Below, piece after piece: positions 1 to 12,518 of a DNA stretch of 64,000 bases. The position numbers and the translations under genes are program-made. The stretch covers positions 682,001 through 746,000 of the forward strand of contig NW_025954966.1 in assembly GCF_022376445.1 (NCBI RefSeq). The letters are read 5' to 3'. The stretch's first letter is position 1; each line of letters opens with the position of its first letter. This stretch comes from Fomitopsis serialis (lineage: Eukaryota; Basidiomycota; Agaricomycetes; Polyporales; Fomitopsidaceae). The notes under the pieces are model-generated. The model saw nothing but the letters and a program-made list of their open reading frames with translations, searched no databases and was not told the DNA's origin.

Positions 1-147
1 TGAACGGTAGCGCGAATACGGCGGTCATAACAGGCACTTACCATGGTTCAAATTAGTATATTCAGGATCCAGCTGAAAAAGTGATCTAGCTGCGCGACCG
101 AACGCGACAGGCGAAGCGGGTAGAGCGTCCTGTAGGAACGTAGCCAT
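1..147 (-). CDS. Class V aminotransferase-like (isopenicillin N epimerase-like) PLP enzyme, 5' end only
   Basis: The first exon lies on the minus strand, from an ATG at 147 to a GTAAGT donor at 41. It encodes about 35 residues starting MATFLQDALP, with FGRAARSLFQLDPEYTNLNHG next to the donor site. The pattern FG..AR..F.LD..YTNLNHG is the usual opening of fungal class V aminotransferase-fold proteins of the isopenicillin N epimerase/cysteine-desulfurase-like group, in which LNHG(S/A)FG leads into the cofactor domain. The intron splits the NHG Gly codon, as expected if NHGS(Y/F)G continues in the next exon. The rest of the gene runs off the window. The family uses pyridoxal phosphate; the substrate cannot be inferred. 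Whether it belongs to the metabolite cluster is unknown, since more than 5 kb of gene-poor DNA separates it from the next gene. Confidence 0.6.
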
Positions 148-1864
148 GGTTTCCACCAGAGATTGAAAGACGCACAGTATGATGTGGAACGGGGATGAAG
201 CTATAAGAGTTGACCATTTAGGAGCGTAGAATTTGACTGTCGCCGAAGTCTGGCTAAGCATGAGCGGTCCGGGGATAGTGAATGATGAAGAGAAAGGTTG
301 CCTTCCGATCAGGCTTCTATGATGCCGACGAGCCGCTGGAAGATTGTGAGATATCCTGAAGGGTGCGATACATGTCAACAACATTGGTCGAACTCAGTAT
401 GATACGCGTAGAAGACTCACCCAGCCCTCCCCGAAGGGCGTCTCAACGACAGGGGACGAGACCGTCGCGTTACTACTTCGAATATAGACGCCATCCTGTC
501 ACGGGCATTTAAGGTGTCCTTCGTAAACCCCATGCACATGTCAAACGCACAACACACGCTGACATTCTGACGTCTACTATCGCTCGAAGCCTCCTCTCGG
601 ATTACAGCCGAAACCTTGCTCAGTGTTCTCAGCCTGACCTGCGTACTGGCGGACTGGTCAGCCCATCCTTAGCCTCAGTCACTCTCGCTTCTAGTCCATC
701 CGCACCTGCGACTCTACATCAGACGATTGCCGTACGCATGACTCGATTTGATATACGCACTATAAGGGTCTACCATCATATCAATCCCAGGAGAGGTGGT
801 TCTTAGTCGAGGGATGACTTGCCAGCGGTGAGCATGCGGTATGGCCAACGTTATGCGCGGTGTACTTCCTGTACTGCGCGGTCATATAGCGCGAGCCGCC
901 CGTACAATCGATCTGCCGCAGGTTAGCTGAAGTCCAGAAGGCGAGAGTCCGGGGAAGAGTCGCTAGAGTCAGAGTATGAGCTCGTGATCTCGGAAGAAAG
1001 TACAGCGGTGGAGTTGATAGCAACCCAGTAATCTGACGGTAGAGAGCAATGCGTTGGGCTATTGATGAAGGTCGAAAGGCTGCATACGCCACTAATGTAG
1101 TCAAGTTCTACCCAACACATACATAACGTATACAAGCAGAGGTAGCAACAACGACTTTCGTGTACTGGCATAGATGTGAGAACTGGGCACGCAGACTAAA
1201 GCGTCACGAACCTGATGCAGTACCGAGCTACCTCAACATACCCGCACTACAAGTCAGGCCGAGGATATGAGTTTGTCGAACTGGACGCTACGTCAGAAGG
1301 CTCACTCACAACGACTTCGGTGCGCTGGTAGTGCTAGACGGGCCTGGGGTGGACGTGAGTTCGTTGGCTTCGTTGGTCTCTGTGAATGACAAGTGGCATG
1401 CGGCCGAGAGGTCAGAGATAGTAGCCATGTCGGTATGGTAGAACTTGCAGTCAAAATGGAACCAGAGCCAGCACGGTCACGACGGTGGGCAGCCAATGAC
1501 AGTGCCGAAGGGGTTAGCTGCGATAGAGGCCAGCGTAAGCTGGGTGGAGCGACAAAACGAGGCCGTACTCACTAAGTAGTGCTCGGCCACGGGCTCATTG
1601 GCCTCTCTCCAAGTGCGCGTCGCGTGGCGCAATGCAAAAGATGTTGTCAACGAGACCTATTACTGCCCAATTTCGAGGGAAGTCAATGATTGTAAGTACG
1701 ACGGGGCTCAGTCGTTCGGCAATGGTGATGGTCATGTACGCCGTGTTGTGGTTTACGAACCACGTCATAACACCAGCCGACGGACCGTACTTAGCCAGGG
1801 GCAGGTCTGTCGAGAGACGTACTCCTGCACGAACCCCAGACCACCGTCACTAGTCTCTTCAGAA
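148..1864. other. Gene-poor stretch, nothing recognised
   Basis: Short open frames exist on both strands, but none has a recognisable domain, a consistent exon chain or a biased composition. It holds the promoter side of the aminotransferase-like gene and otherwise nothing I can support. Confidence 0.5.
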
Positions 1865-2303
1865 TCAAAGGTCTATCTCGCGTTCGACATCGCCTACGCG
1901 ACCCGCATTGCAAAGACTCATAGATGATGCACTGGAAGCCCGAGGCCAATCAACGCCTCTATCGCCATCCACGGATCGACTACGTCGTGCATTCAAGACC
2001 TCATGCGTCAACTCAAACTCGATAGAGCGAAGGACAGACCTGCGAACAGCGTCATAGCTCGCGGCTTCCGCAGAGACCCTCCAGGATGAGTAGCTGGTCG
2101 CAACTCTGCACGTCGAGCATCAGGGGCGCGTATGTGATACAGAAGTACTGATCGCACGCCTCGAACAAGGACATGTTGTCGAACGTTGAATGCAGTCCTT
2201 CGTCCGTTTGGGTGTCTTTCACGAAGATGAGGTTGCGTTTGGACGTGTTTAGGACGTGTCGCCGGGAGCGGGTTTCAAGCTGGGACTCGAGATTTGTGAG
2301 AAG
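1865..2303 (-). other. Possible coding remnant, family unknown
   Basis: Two open minus-strand stretches read like protein. One runs from about 2303 to a stop at 2052-2054 and contains KRNLIFVKDTQTDEG and QYFCITYAPLMLDVQSCD. The other runs from about 2047 to a stop at 1865-1867 and contains RSVLRSIEFELTHEVLNARR. I could not join them with a GT-AG intron in a consistent phase, and I recognise no family. It may be a decayed gene or chance open frames. Confidence 0.2.
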
Positions 2304-3249
2304 GTGGTTACAAACTCATAATGTACGTACATGTACGCCCTCAAGATAGACAGGCTCCTGTGGTCTTCGCTACGACAACGGATGTAAAAGAAAGGTTGTC
2401 CATCTATACTGAGCTTAGCAACACAGTCAATTGCGGAGAAATCAGCGGCAAAAATGAGCACTGACCTCTGGATGATGGATTCTGGGTACGCCTACCTCAC
2501 TCTTCAGACCTGTCCAGCGGTCGCCCGCGTACGCATGTCGACGTGTTGTGGGCCATCTCGTAGCAGAGTGTGCGGAGCCCTGCGTCGATATACTGAGACT
2601 GGACGACTCTGTGTCAGCGACAGAGGTCCCTGACTGTTAATCTACTTCGGTGCGCTCGACGCGGAAGTTCCCAGCTTCGAAGCCGGTCGAGGTTGTGGGA
2701 GGAAACTATAGTGATGGCGAAGTCCTGTCTCGCAAGGACTGCTTGCAGCCAAGAACCAGTCTAGTAAGGGCAAGAAAGCTAATGGGAATTATATTTGAGG
2801 TTTGTAGGTAGAGAACCGGGCTGATGAGGCGATACACATGGTTGGAGGTGATGAGCAGGGGCTGCGCTGTGGGCGCCAAGTGGGCGCGCCCGCCACATGC
2901 TTACTTACTTATGTAATCACGCCTAAATCCCTCGCGCCAGCCTTGAGCGCTTGAGCTTGAGCTTGAGCCTCTGAGTCTTAAAGTACTGTACAGTCATGGC
3001 CGTTCTCGCTCGTTTCGCTCGTCTCGCACGGCCGCAGTGCGTCGTCTGTTTGATCCGCTCATGCTCGCCAGATCATCCCCAATTTGCTCGTCCGCTATAG
3101 ATTTCTTCCTGTGTAATGGTGACGTCGCAGTGACGGTAACGTCGCGTTGCCTGTCGGAGCCTACGGCGTACTGGCAAACGAAACAGTTTCTGGAGCTGGG
3201 CGGACTTCGCGGTAAGCTATTATGTCTCCATGTACCTGTGATCGCAGAC
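2304..3249. other. Gene-poor stretch with a short GAGCTT repeat
   Basis: No gene was recognised. A short run of GAGCTT hexamers occurs near 2945-2972. The rest shows no domain or exon chain. Confidence 0.4.
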
Positions 3250-3445
3250 TGGATTGTGCTCCATGTCACCAGGAACACGAAGGACGGTTGTTCTGGTCAT
3301 CAAGCATGGTCCATCTTCAGCGTGGTTGCGTCCAGAACGAGGCTACATAAAGGAGAGGTATGGTGTATTCTCGCCCAATGTTTTCAAATTCTCACCAAAT
3401 CCCGTCGTAGACGTTCGTTGCGCCAGAAGTTCGTTTGCAGTCAGT
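3250..3445 (+). repeat. Dispersed degenerate repeat R1, copy a
   Basis: This segment matches 22645-22860, and its second half also matches 21225-21345, all in the same orientation. Shared words include GAGAGGTATGG and the CGTTCG..TTGCCAGAA block. Reading frames are not shared along the whole length, so it looks like a decayed gene or non-autonomous element, not a live gene. No domain was recognised. Confidence 0.45.
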
Positions 3446-3974
3446 GTTGCGTTGTGAGCACTAGTACCCCTCAAAATCGGCGCACACCATCTGTGACCGG
3501 CAACACTGGAGAGGAGTCCAACGGAAATCGGAGGCGTACAAAGTACGTCTGCCTCTATCGTTTCACAATTTTGACCGACATGGTGTCACAGTGCTCCATA
3601 TGACACAACATCCACGATCAATACGTGCTGTTTGTCATCAAGACAACGTTATCAGCTCTGTCGCCCAGATCTACCCACCCCAAGGTGAATACATACCTGA
3701 TATGCATCGTCCGTGGCTATTCTGCGTGTTTCTACTGGGATAAACAGCCAGGCCCTCGCGCGCGCTCGTGCACCCAACCATCGTACAAGACATGCTATGC
3801 GAACCGAGCGCGGAGGCCGTTCAGGCCTGTGCGCACAAACTCGAGCTTACGATGCCGTACCAGTGCTATCGGCTCCAGCACCGCCATCGCATCGAGCTGC
3901 TCCGAGATCGACGCACTGGATACCCTCAACTGCACATCGGTTGCTTGAGTCTCATGCACTCATGGGCGACCGGT

Positions 3975-4560
3975 CGCCGCGACGACGATTTCACCTGCAT
4001 ACCTTTTTTGCGAAGACGCGGACGAGCCGAAATGGCAATTCTTTGGTCATGGCAGGCGTAAAGACAGAAATCTTCATGGGAACCTACGTCCAAGCCCACT
4101 AGAAAGAGATGGTCGCTCACCTGAAGAACACCCCGCCGTCCTTGCGACTGGGCCTGTCACACGCCATTTCCCGCCCTATCCATATGCACGCTCCACGCTC
4201 CCGTTCTCGCGCTTCATAGCTTTACTACTTGCTGGCGTACGGTACGACTACCTGGTCCTTCGACTCCGGTGCCGAGGAGCTCGTCGGGCCTGTGCGCGAC
4301 GCGATAGCTCCTTCGGCTGGAGACAAGTCACGACGACCAACCACGTTCATTGTCGACTCGGACACCGTTTCCCATCTCATCCTGAGTCCTCCCTCTCGTT
4401 CCGCGACCGTACTGTTCTCGATCATCTTCCCATCGGTGGCACACGGCCGGACTACGCCTGCTCAAGTGTCCCAACGCTGCAGCTCTGTCATAATCTACAG
4501 AGATGCTGCGGGCTTGCCTGCCGCGGACAGTCAGTGGTTGCTGCTTATACTGTAGTAGAG
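3975..4560 (+). repeat. Dispersed degenerate repeat R2, copy a
   Basis: This is diverged from two other copies, at 19790-20290 (minus) and 21860-22360 (plus). The clearest common word is the CTGGCGTACGG block at about 4229-4239; a diverged DDDF(T/A)-coding motif lies upstream and an acidic FDS..E block downstream. One plus frame stays open for about 160 codons from about 4010, but it conflicts with the frame that best matches the other copies. I infer an old duplicated gene family in decay; identity unknown. Confidence 0.4.
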
Positions 4561-5374
4561 TCACATTCCTACAAATGCCTGCAGAGTCGCGTGGCCCTCC
4601 ACGCAGATTCGCTTCCATAAACACAAGGGCGCACCGTCCAGCAGGCTACGGAGTTCTAAGTACAGCGATGTCTCCCTGTGGCGTCCCTCCTTTGTCGTGT
4701 ATTCAATGCATGTGCGACACAGTCCGAACGTAGGTGACGAAGCGCAGGCTTGTCGTAACGGTACTACCGGAGCTCAAACGTTCATGCATCGCTTCCTGTC
4801 TGAACCTTACTGTATGGCGAGCGCGCCCAACGTGGTTCATCTATTCCAAGTGGGAAGTTATCCGGTGTCTACAAACGACGTGCGCCGGCATGACAGGTCT
4901 CCATTCGACATCCTCAAGGGCTCGCCCATCCGCGTTATCCCCATCTTTTGTACGCGCCCTCTCCCGTCGCCGTCGCCGACCAGATCAAGCTCGCAATTAT
5001 CCTGCATCCGCACGGCAACCATCAACCCGGAGACGTACCGCGAGCCGTTGACCTTCGTGCTAGGGCTTAGACCCCCTGCAGTCCGAGTCCTAATGCCGCA
5101 GCCAGTGGACACCCTGAGGGGTTCGAGCAAGTGATCATACCCCGGGCATAGGTGCGAGAGCCATTCTTGCATTCTCTTCACACGAGCTCAGCGCTCAGTG
5201 AATGCATCTAAGTTAACAGGTGCTGCAGCCTTTGCGCTCGAGAAGCCTGCACCCGTACCCGGTGTACCGTTATGCAATGGAACCGTAGCGTTCGCTTTGC
5301 GTACAGCTCGTGAAGTTGACCGTCGGAGACAGCCGGAGCCTTGTCCATCATCGGTGAGTACTCATAGTACTCAC
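4561..5374. other. Gene-poor stretch, nothing recognised
   Basis: Open frames of up to about 145 codons occur here (for example 4697-5134 plus), but they show no family pattern, and overlapping frames on both strands are equally open. I see nothing supportable. Confidence 0.4.
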
Positions 5375-5600
5375 TGCCTGACAATAATGGATCATCTGGG
5401 GACAACATTACCGGGCTGTTGCATTCCCCATCTGCTTCTGCGTCCGGGACTGTGAGTAAGCCTCTGACATATGTATTTGACGTTCGTACTGATCCATAAT
5501 ATCGCGCAGTCTCGTCACTTGGTGCGACCTCACATCTGGCTCTATCCTATACCAAGTATGAGCAGGCGGTTCGATGGGATGCGAGATGCCGAGAGCTCGT
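5375..5600 (+). pseudogene. Relic of the seven-helix membrane-protein gene at 62.3-63.7 kb
   Basis: The DNA is closely similar to 62860-63075, including the exon end that encodes the QYWAVALPICLWIG region of the right-hand gene, the intron beginning GAGTAAGCCTCTGA, and the next exon start CGCAGTCTCGTCAC. Intron and exon are both retained, so this came from a DNA-level duplication, not a retrocopy. Flanking exons are missing, and the copy is broken by substitutions and small indels. The homology stops near 5600. Confidence 0.7.
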
Positions 5601-5985
5601 ACACGCATTCATGAAGGGGACACTTGGAGCCACCGCGGTTGAGTCATCTGTGTCAATCTCTGAGTTAACAAGTATGTAGATACATCGGTTCCATTATCCA
5701 CGTTCTCTGTTGTGTTCAGGCGGAGCCCGAGCAGCCGTGTGCCAGACGTATCATAGTATCTCGTCATGAATCATTTTACAGCAAATACAAAGTAAGGAGT
5801 GACTTCAATAGTGTTAGACCTGGGTACAGCAAGTTGCGTTCGATACAGACGAATTGCGAACTCATCATTCTAGAACGAACAATTCGGTAGACTCGTGGTG
5901 ACCATAACCATCCGGGGCGACCAATGTCCTCAGCCTACACTTTGATGTCCTGAGATGAGGACTCGATCGTGTCATCGAGCTGGTC

Positions 5986-7415
5986 CTAAAACATCGTAAT
6001 TAGTAGAGAGCCGTATGCGTAGACAATCTGGGGCCTCACCGATTTCGTGTCTTTAGTCTGAGTCAAGTTGACCATCGCGACGTGGTCAACATAGGTGTGG
6101 CTGTCGATGTTGACGTTCACACCCGCCACATGCTCCGCGGTCCCGAGGTCCGCGAACCGCATGCTGCCGACAGGCATGGATTCTGAGAGCTGCGCCTGTT
6201 GGCGTAGAGTGACACGGTTGTTCAAGAGGACGAGGAGCGAGTTGCTGTAGAGCTTGGATAGCAGCAGTGCGCAGACAAAATGGTAGTAATTGTGCTTGTA
6301 ATGTAAGAAGAATATGAGGTCCAACGTCGCAACGATAGCTATAGGTCCGCGAAGCTTGTCATGTCGTACAATAAAGACAGTTTATCTATGCCTACCTGTT
6401 GCCATGCCAGTCTCTATGACGAGACGGATGAGTCGATTGATCATCCTATTGGTGCTCTTGTAGCCTGTACGGTTGCGCGAGAGCTGCGAAGTATACTGTC
6501 AGTTCGACAGGGTGTAGACCACGGCCCAATAAGCATACAAAGTAGACCATAGAGCACGCTATGATGACGTCGCATGAGGCCGTTCCAGCCAGCCAGATCT
6601 AGCAGAAGATTAACAGAAAGGAGTTAGTTATGCAATAGGACCCTTCATTAGGACATACTGTGGCCGTGGTAGGTGTCTTGACTTGCTCCGCGGCTTGGTT
6701 ACGCAGAATGGCAGACAGAATCCCTTCCGCGACGGCTGCGCTGAATTGCATGAGAGCCACCTGCGGATTAACAGTGGTTAATCATTGAAATACATTCATA
6801 CGAAGACGTACCATGGCGATCCCGATTGATAGAACCTTTGAGCGCCCTAAAACGTAAATACGCCAGGCGTAGAAGCATTGTATGGCGCCACTGCCTGCTC
6901 AACATCAGATGGCGAGCATGGACATTAGCGCACTCCGACGTACTGATACCAATGAACGTTGGGACATCGAGCCACAAGAAGTCCGTTGAGATGAAGCCTT
7001 CGTAGTTCCCGAAACTGAGAGCAAATTGGGAATAGGCATCGTGCGTAGCTAACGCCGTCTGTGCAAGCTCCAGAAGGAGCAGTCCGTACACAAGACCCTT
7101 GATAGCGAAGTTGTCTCGGAAGGAGGCCTGATAATAATTATCTTCATGCGCTATGTGTGAATAGGCTCGGATTCTCGCTACCACGGTTGTCACGCACAGA
7201 CTTGAACAATGAGCATTCCCAGCAGGCCCCAGTTGAATTGGAAAGCCAATATCTGTTTGTGGAGTAAGGGCACCACCACTGGCAAGCGGCCACGGTCATC
7301 CTTTACTTACCGCTGGCCCCGTCCTAGAAACCGATGAAATTAACGTCAGTGAGGCGGTAAAGATGACTGGCACGAACAGTTCAATGATGGTTTGAGGATC
7401 GACACAGTCCGACAT
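5986..7415 (-). CDS. DUF6534-family integral membrane protein
   Basis: A minus-strand gene with about six or seven exons. Successive exons carry FNWGLLGMLIVQV (helix near the N-terminus), LVYGLLLLELAQTALATHD (helix, family signature), AIQCFYAWRIYVLGRSK, VALMQFSAAVAEGIL, IWLAGTASCDVIIACSMVYF, NRLIRLVIETGMAT, and finally SKLYSNSLLVLLNNR, which is the hallmark C-terminal motif of the basidiomycete DUF6534 family. The last exon ends in a stop at 5986. The proposed start at 7415 (MSDCVDPQ) is the weakest point, because the first splice is uncertain. The family has about seven membrane helices and no assigned biochemical function. I found no in-frame damage in the conserved exons. It marks the left flank of the metabolite genes and is not obviously part of the pathway. 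Confidence 0.75.
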
Positions 7416-9347
7416 GTTCGACAGAGCTTATGAGTTCGCGACCGCTCCAGACATACCGGACCACGGACTCACCAGACTTTATACTGACAAGGAGATGACA
7501 AGCCACTAAATTCACACGTACGTGATTGTGCGCCCGCTCGGTTCCTAGTGAGGCGTCTTTACCCCTGCTTCATAGCGAGCAGTCCAATCACAGCGGCGAC
7601 GTCGCACCTGTGCACTTGAGCGCAGTTCTTTCCTGTTCCTCGCATCTGCCTTGATGAAAACACAACAATCAATAATCTGAGAATGCGGCGTAAATCGTTG
7701 TAGATATCATTTTTCTATCACTCACGTCACATCTCTCCGTTCAGAAGAGCGCAGAGAACTGAATTCACCTGTGTTCGCGCAACCTGCGGCAAGGCTTCTG
7801 TCGTTTGCGAACTATCGCTCAAGCGCTAGCGCTCACTCCCGGATCACAATCATGATGTGGAGCTCGGAGAAACAGACAACAAACCTTGACGGAGCCAGTG
7901 GTTCAAACATTCACCCGTCAACGATACGTCAACACTACAGTACTTACTAGTCAAACACCTATGAGCAGAGCGCCAGCTATTCGAATGGTTTATGGTTTTG
8001 TCTTAGATACTGCAGCTAGGTCGGATTATTGTTGCGGAATTACTTATTGTTCGTAGCTAGTAGTCCTGTACGTAGTTAGTGGTGGAACTCGCTGCCAGGG
8101 CGCTGCCATGTCCTCGGCCGCGGCTCTCCTCCTCATAATGAGACTCAGCGAGCGCCTCCTACTCCTCTGACGGCGTCGTGTGGTTGTTCACAGGGCTCAC
8201 GCGTAGCTAAAGGCATAACTAGACGGACCTACCTCTCCCTTTTCGTAACTTACGTGCGTGAGTCTACGTGTACCCGGGCGAGGCTCACACCGATCCAGGA
8301 CTTGATCCTAGATCGATCGTCGTACACCACTGGCACTGACTCAAAGCTGCGCATGGTACGTACGTGCGTTGTCAATGTCAGTCGCGTCCAGGGTGCAGCA
8401 GAGGCTCAACGTTCAACTATCAGTGATACATACCCGGGGTTCTACCGTGAGAAGTCGAGTCGTTCTGGTCACGAAGCCTCAACGAAGCCTTCACTGGGTC
8501 CTCCTGTGGGAATAGCGTACCGCACAGATTGCAGGGAGGTAGCTCAACAAAAACGACGCGAGCGAGGGGGGCAGTGGTACGTTGCCGAGTTCTCTACTGA
8601 TATGACTCAGATGGAGTGCGCAGGGCGAATGCACTGGCCGCCTGGCAACAACGATCCTCTCCCGCGTGGCGTATTATAAGATATGTCATATACGGTATGG
8701 CACTCAGGTGTGCGGAAGCAGTGAGTTGTCAATATTTCAATCTGGATTGGTTCCATGACACGGTTTATAGATACTGAGTTGATCATATGGTTCTATGACA
8801 GATTCCGATCAGTGAACCACAGCCTTGGGCGAACTCTGTCGGACAGGGCGTATGTCAGTCCCGCGGTTCTCGCCCTTCGTGGCGCGTCTTGGGCGTGCTA
8901 AAGACAGAGTTCTGCTATGCTCACGGTGCGTTGACGACTTCGATTGGCTTGCGGACTAGATTCCCCACCTTACCACGATAGACAGCCTGCACGACCCTTA
9001 GGGAAGCGCTCGAGGCGGCAGATCGCGTTCCGCACGGCGATTGGATGCTCAGCGATATGTCCCCACAGGGAACGAAGCCAGCATTCTGCGAGAAATCTTG
9101 ACGCTTACTCCACGTCGATTCGCTGTGATATTTTTGGCGAGCCGGCCACCGAGAGTTGTAATATGTCGCTGACAGAAGCGTGGCTTCTTCGGGGGTTGCT
9201 CTCAGTTGGCCGAACACGCTTCCATTATCCTTATTTGTGGCGTGGTGCGCCTACTGCGTTCTCTCGGTCGTCTCGTCCTCGGTCTCTTAAGTACCCCAGC
9301 AATTCTGTAACGCGTCCTGTATCTCGTTGAGAACCGGTCTGTGCAGC
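7416..9347. other. Gene-poor interval upstream of the GMC gene
   Basis: A 141-codon open frame at 8254-8679 (plus) and a 128-codon frame at 8944-9330 (plus) are the longest here; neither has a recognisable domain. The interval presumably contains the promoters of the divergent DUF6534 (minus) and GMC (plus) genes. Confidence 0.4.
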
Positions 9348-12300
9348 ATGCTGGCCAACATAACGCAGGTAGAACACAAGACGTTCGACTACATAGTGAT
9401 CGGTGAGAGTAGGTTCATTTTGGGAAGAGATAGTACGACTAACGCTCTACCAGGAGGAGGAGTACGTACTGATGATGTGTCGTGCATGACACGCTTCATG
9501 TACGAGATAGTAACTGTACATTCCAGACAGCGGGTTTGGTGGTTGCCTCTCGTCTGTCCGAGGATGCTTCTGTGTCGGTCTTAGTACTGGAGGCGGGTGA
9601 GGCCAACCTCGACGACAGAGCGATTTGTGAGTTAGATGCACTGTATCCATCGCTTCAAGGCTCACACAATTTCTAGTACTTCCTGGCCAGGGAATGGTGC
9701 ACATCAACAATCCGAAGTACGACTGGGGCTTTAAGACGGTAATGATATGTTTAGTGTCGTATACGCCTCGCTGACGACCGTTCTCAGGTCAAACAAGAAC
9801 ATTCTAACGGGAGGGAGTATGCATGGCCACGGTAAGTTATTGATAATAATTTGATTTCTCACACCGAAACCTCGCCAGTGGGATGGGGCTCGGTGGGAGC
9901 TCAGCGATCAACTTTCTGCTATGGAACAAGCCTGCTAGAGAGTTCCTTGACGGTATGGCGGCTCACCTTCGTTCCATATATCCTGAAAGTATACGCCCGT
10001 TTGCCAGCGTTCGAGGAGTTGGGAAACGAAGGGTGGAACTGGGAGAGTTTCGACAAATATTCCAAGCGGGCAGAGCAGTAAGTATCTTGAATACCTCTAG
10101 CGGCCGTCGCTTACGTTGTACTAGATTTACGGCCCCGGACCATGACCGCGACTACTTGACGTATGACCTCAAACACCGTGGAACGTCAGGCATGTCCCGT
10201 CCTATAGACAGGCTTCGTTATCGCCAGACTTACACGGTATAGGTCCGTTGCCTGTGTCGTTCCCGACTACAATCTCCCAACTCGAGCGGCGTTTCATCGA
10301 GGTAATGTTATGCCCCGTCAAAACGCGTCTAACGTTCCAGTTGACTGAACCGTATTGTCAACTAGGCCATGCAGACGTTCGGCATCGAACGCATCCAAGA
10401 AGCAGTGAGATTTCCTTCCAAGTTGTGTCTACGAATATAACTCATGGGACATATCACCATCGCAGTCGTCAGGCTCTGTAAGTGTGTTTGGCATGAGGGT
10501 ATGTATGATTGACCTAAGGACCACGTCGCCAGACAAACGGGACCTCGGTGACGGCTTCCACACTGGATCCGAAGACACACTTGCGTAGTTACGCCGCTAC
10601 TGTGAGTTTCACTCTCGTCGCACGCACCGACTAACTTATACACGCATACAATAGTCTTACTATGTGCCCAATGCAGCTAGGCACAACCTGACCGTCTTGG
10701 TCTCCGCTCATGTGGCTAGTATTGTGACTCGGCGCAACGCGGATGGGACTTTGACGGCGACCGGTGTCAACTTCATTCACGGCGGCAGCAACCATGTAGT
10801 CCATGCTTCGAAGGAGGTGTGCCTGTCGGCCGGGTACGTTTCCTGCTCATGTGTCGACACGGCGCTGACGGGATGTATGTCCAACACAGCGCGATCATGT
10901 CTCCGCAGGTATGACGATGGGCAATACGCTGATGCTCGAGCCCGTTCTCACCATATCTCGTGTTCAGATTCTCGAGCTCTCCGGTATCGGCGATCGTCAC
11001 GTACTCAACCAGGCAGGCGTCGAAGTCAAGTGCGAGCTTCCAGGAGTCGGCACCAACGTTCAGGAGCACTTGTGGTCGGGGGTGATATACCGTAAGCATT
11101 TTCACGTCGTCTGTGGCTGAAGCTCGTCTTATGCACGTGCATACAGGTGTCAAGGATTTCGTGGTGGATGGTCGCCCTGTAACAACCATGGATCCCTTGA
11201 TGAATCCCGCGGAAGCTCCGAAGCACGTTGCGCTCCAGTACGTTCACATTCGCATTCATGCGGCATAGGCAGTCTGAATAATCACATATGTTGGTAGCGC
11301 AAGCGGGAAGGGGGCACTGAACGTCTGGACGACAAGTCTCACTTTCCTACCGCTCAATAGCGTCTGCGTAGATGCGGACAAACTCCAGCGCACGCTGTCT
11401 GACACTATCCTCGACGGTATCAAGAGAAACGCATACAACAGCGGCCTTCGCAAGCAGTACGAGTTGCAGCTGAAACATATCCGTGATCATGTCCCGAGTC
11501 TCGAAATCATGCTTCTGCCACGCCCAATCGTTCGTCCTGGTATGATATCCGACTTAAATTTGTGATATTGTTTCATTCTCATCACTGCTTACAGAGAAGC
11601 CAGATGTCAACCAGAAGCATATCACACTGGGTTTGGCTCTGAACAGTCCATTCTCCAGGGGAACAATAGTGAGAATTTTACTCCAATCAACATGTTTTGT
11701 ACTTACCAAGTTATACAGCATATTGGCTCCAATGACCCATTGAAGCATCCTCTCATTGATCCCAACCTGTATGATGAGGCATATGGTGAAATATATGACA
11801 ACATCTTTTTTTCAGTGACTGACAAGTGAGTACAGACATCCAGTCCATGGTTGAGCTTGTCAAGTTCAACAGACGATTGGCACAAACTCCTCCATTCAAG
11901 GAGACACTGGCTGGTAAGCATACAACCATGATATGAATATATTGCCAAGCCAATCTTAATCACACTTACAGAGGAAGTCATGCCTGGGCCAACTGTGCAA
12001 AGTGATGAGCAGATTGCCAGTATGTCAACAAGTGATATAACTCCAACAAAGACTGATATGTTGCTGCAGATTGGCTCAGGAATGTTGTGAATACCACCTA
12101 TCGTGAGTATACTAGTACATTTTCCTGCTAATGACAACTGAGACTAATGTCCAACAGATACAACAGGGTCTTGCAGCATGTTGCCATTGGAGGATGGTGG
12201 TGTTGTTGATGCAAAGCTGAAAGTGAGCCTTACTATACTGAAATCCAGCATCTATCTCAATGCTGCATACTTATCAATTCCTAGGTACACAACACTACCA

Positions 12301-12518
12301 ACATACGTGTTGTTGATCTGTCCATTGCACCCCTCAATGTTGGGAGTCACACACAGGGTACATTTTGTACTCTCTATAGTGACTTGTCTCATTATTTTTG
12401 TTTCTTAGCCCTAGCCTATGCCATTGGAGAACAAGGTATGATTTCAGTTTTATACTGGTGATGCCAATATCTTTACATCATGAAAACAGCTGCAGATATC
12501 ATCAAGGGTGTGATCTGA
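9348..12518 (+). CDS. GMC-family FAD oxidoreductase (aryl-alcohol oxidase/choline dehydrogenase-like)
   Basis: The multi-exon gene starts at ATG 9348. Spliced, the N-terminus gives FDYIVIGGGTAGLVVASRL, the FAD dinucleotide-binding loop, followed by VLVLEAGE. The 8-nt exon at 9454-9461 supplies the central glycines. Next come GMGLGGSSAINFLLWNKP (GMC signature 1), NEGWNWESFDKYSKRAEQ, RSYAAT, PNAARHNLTVLVSAHV, QILELSGIGD (signature 2), LNSPFSRGTI, and near the C-terminus HTTGSCSMLPLEDGG with APLNVGSHTQ, which provides the two active-site histidines of this family. The stop is at 12516-12518. The expected reaction is FAD-dependent oxidation of a primary alcohol to an aldehyde, giving H2O2. No clear secretion signal is visible. 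The part after about 11552 is almost free of CpG, unlike the rest. It appears intact, but the middle (10140-10620) needs careful splicing, because one segment after HRGTSG does not join cleanly. Confidence 0.8.

Noticed and set aside
3037..3603. A 188-codon plus-strand open frame as a gene
   Set aside because: It contains R1 repeat copy a, the frame is not preserved in the other copies, and no domain is visible.
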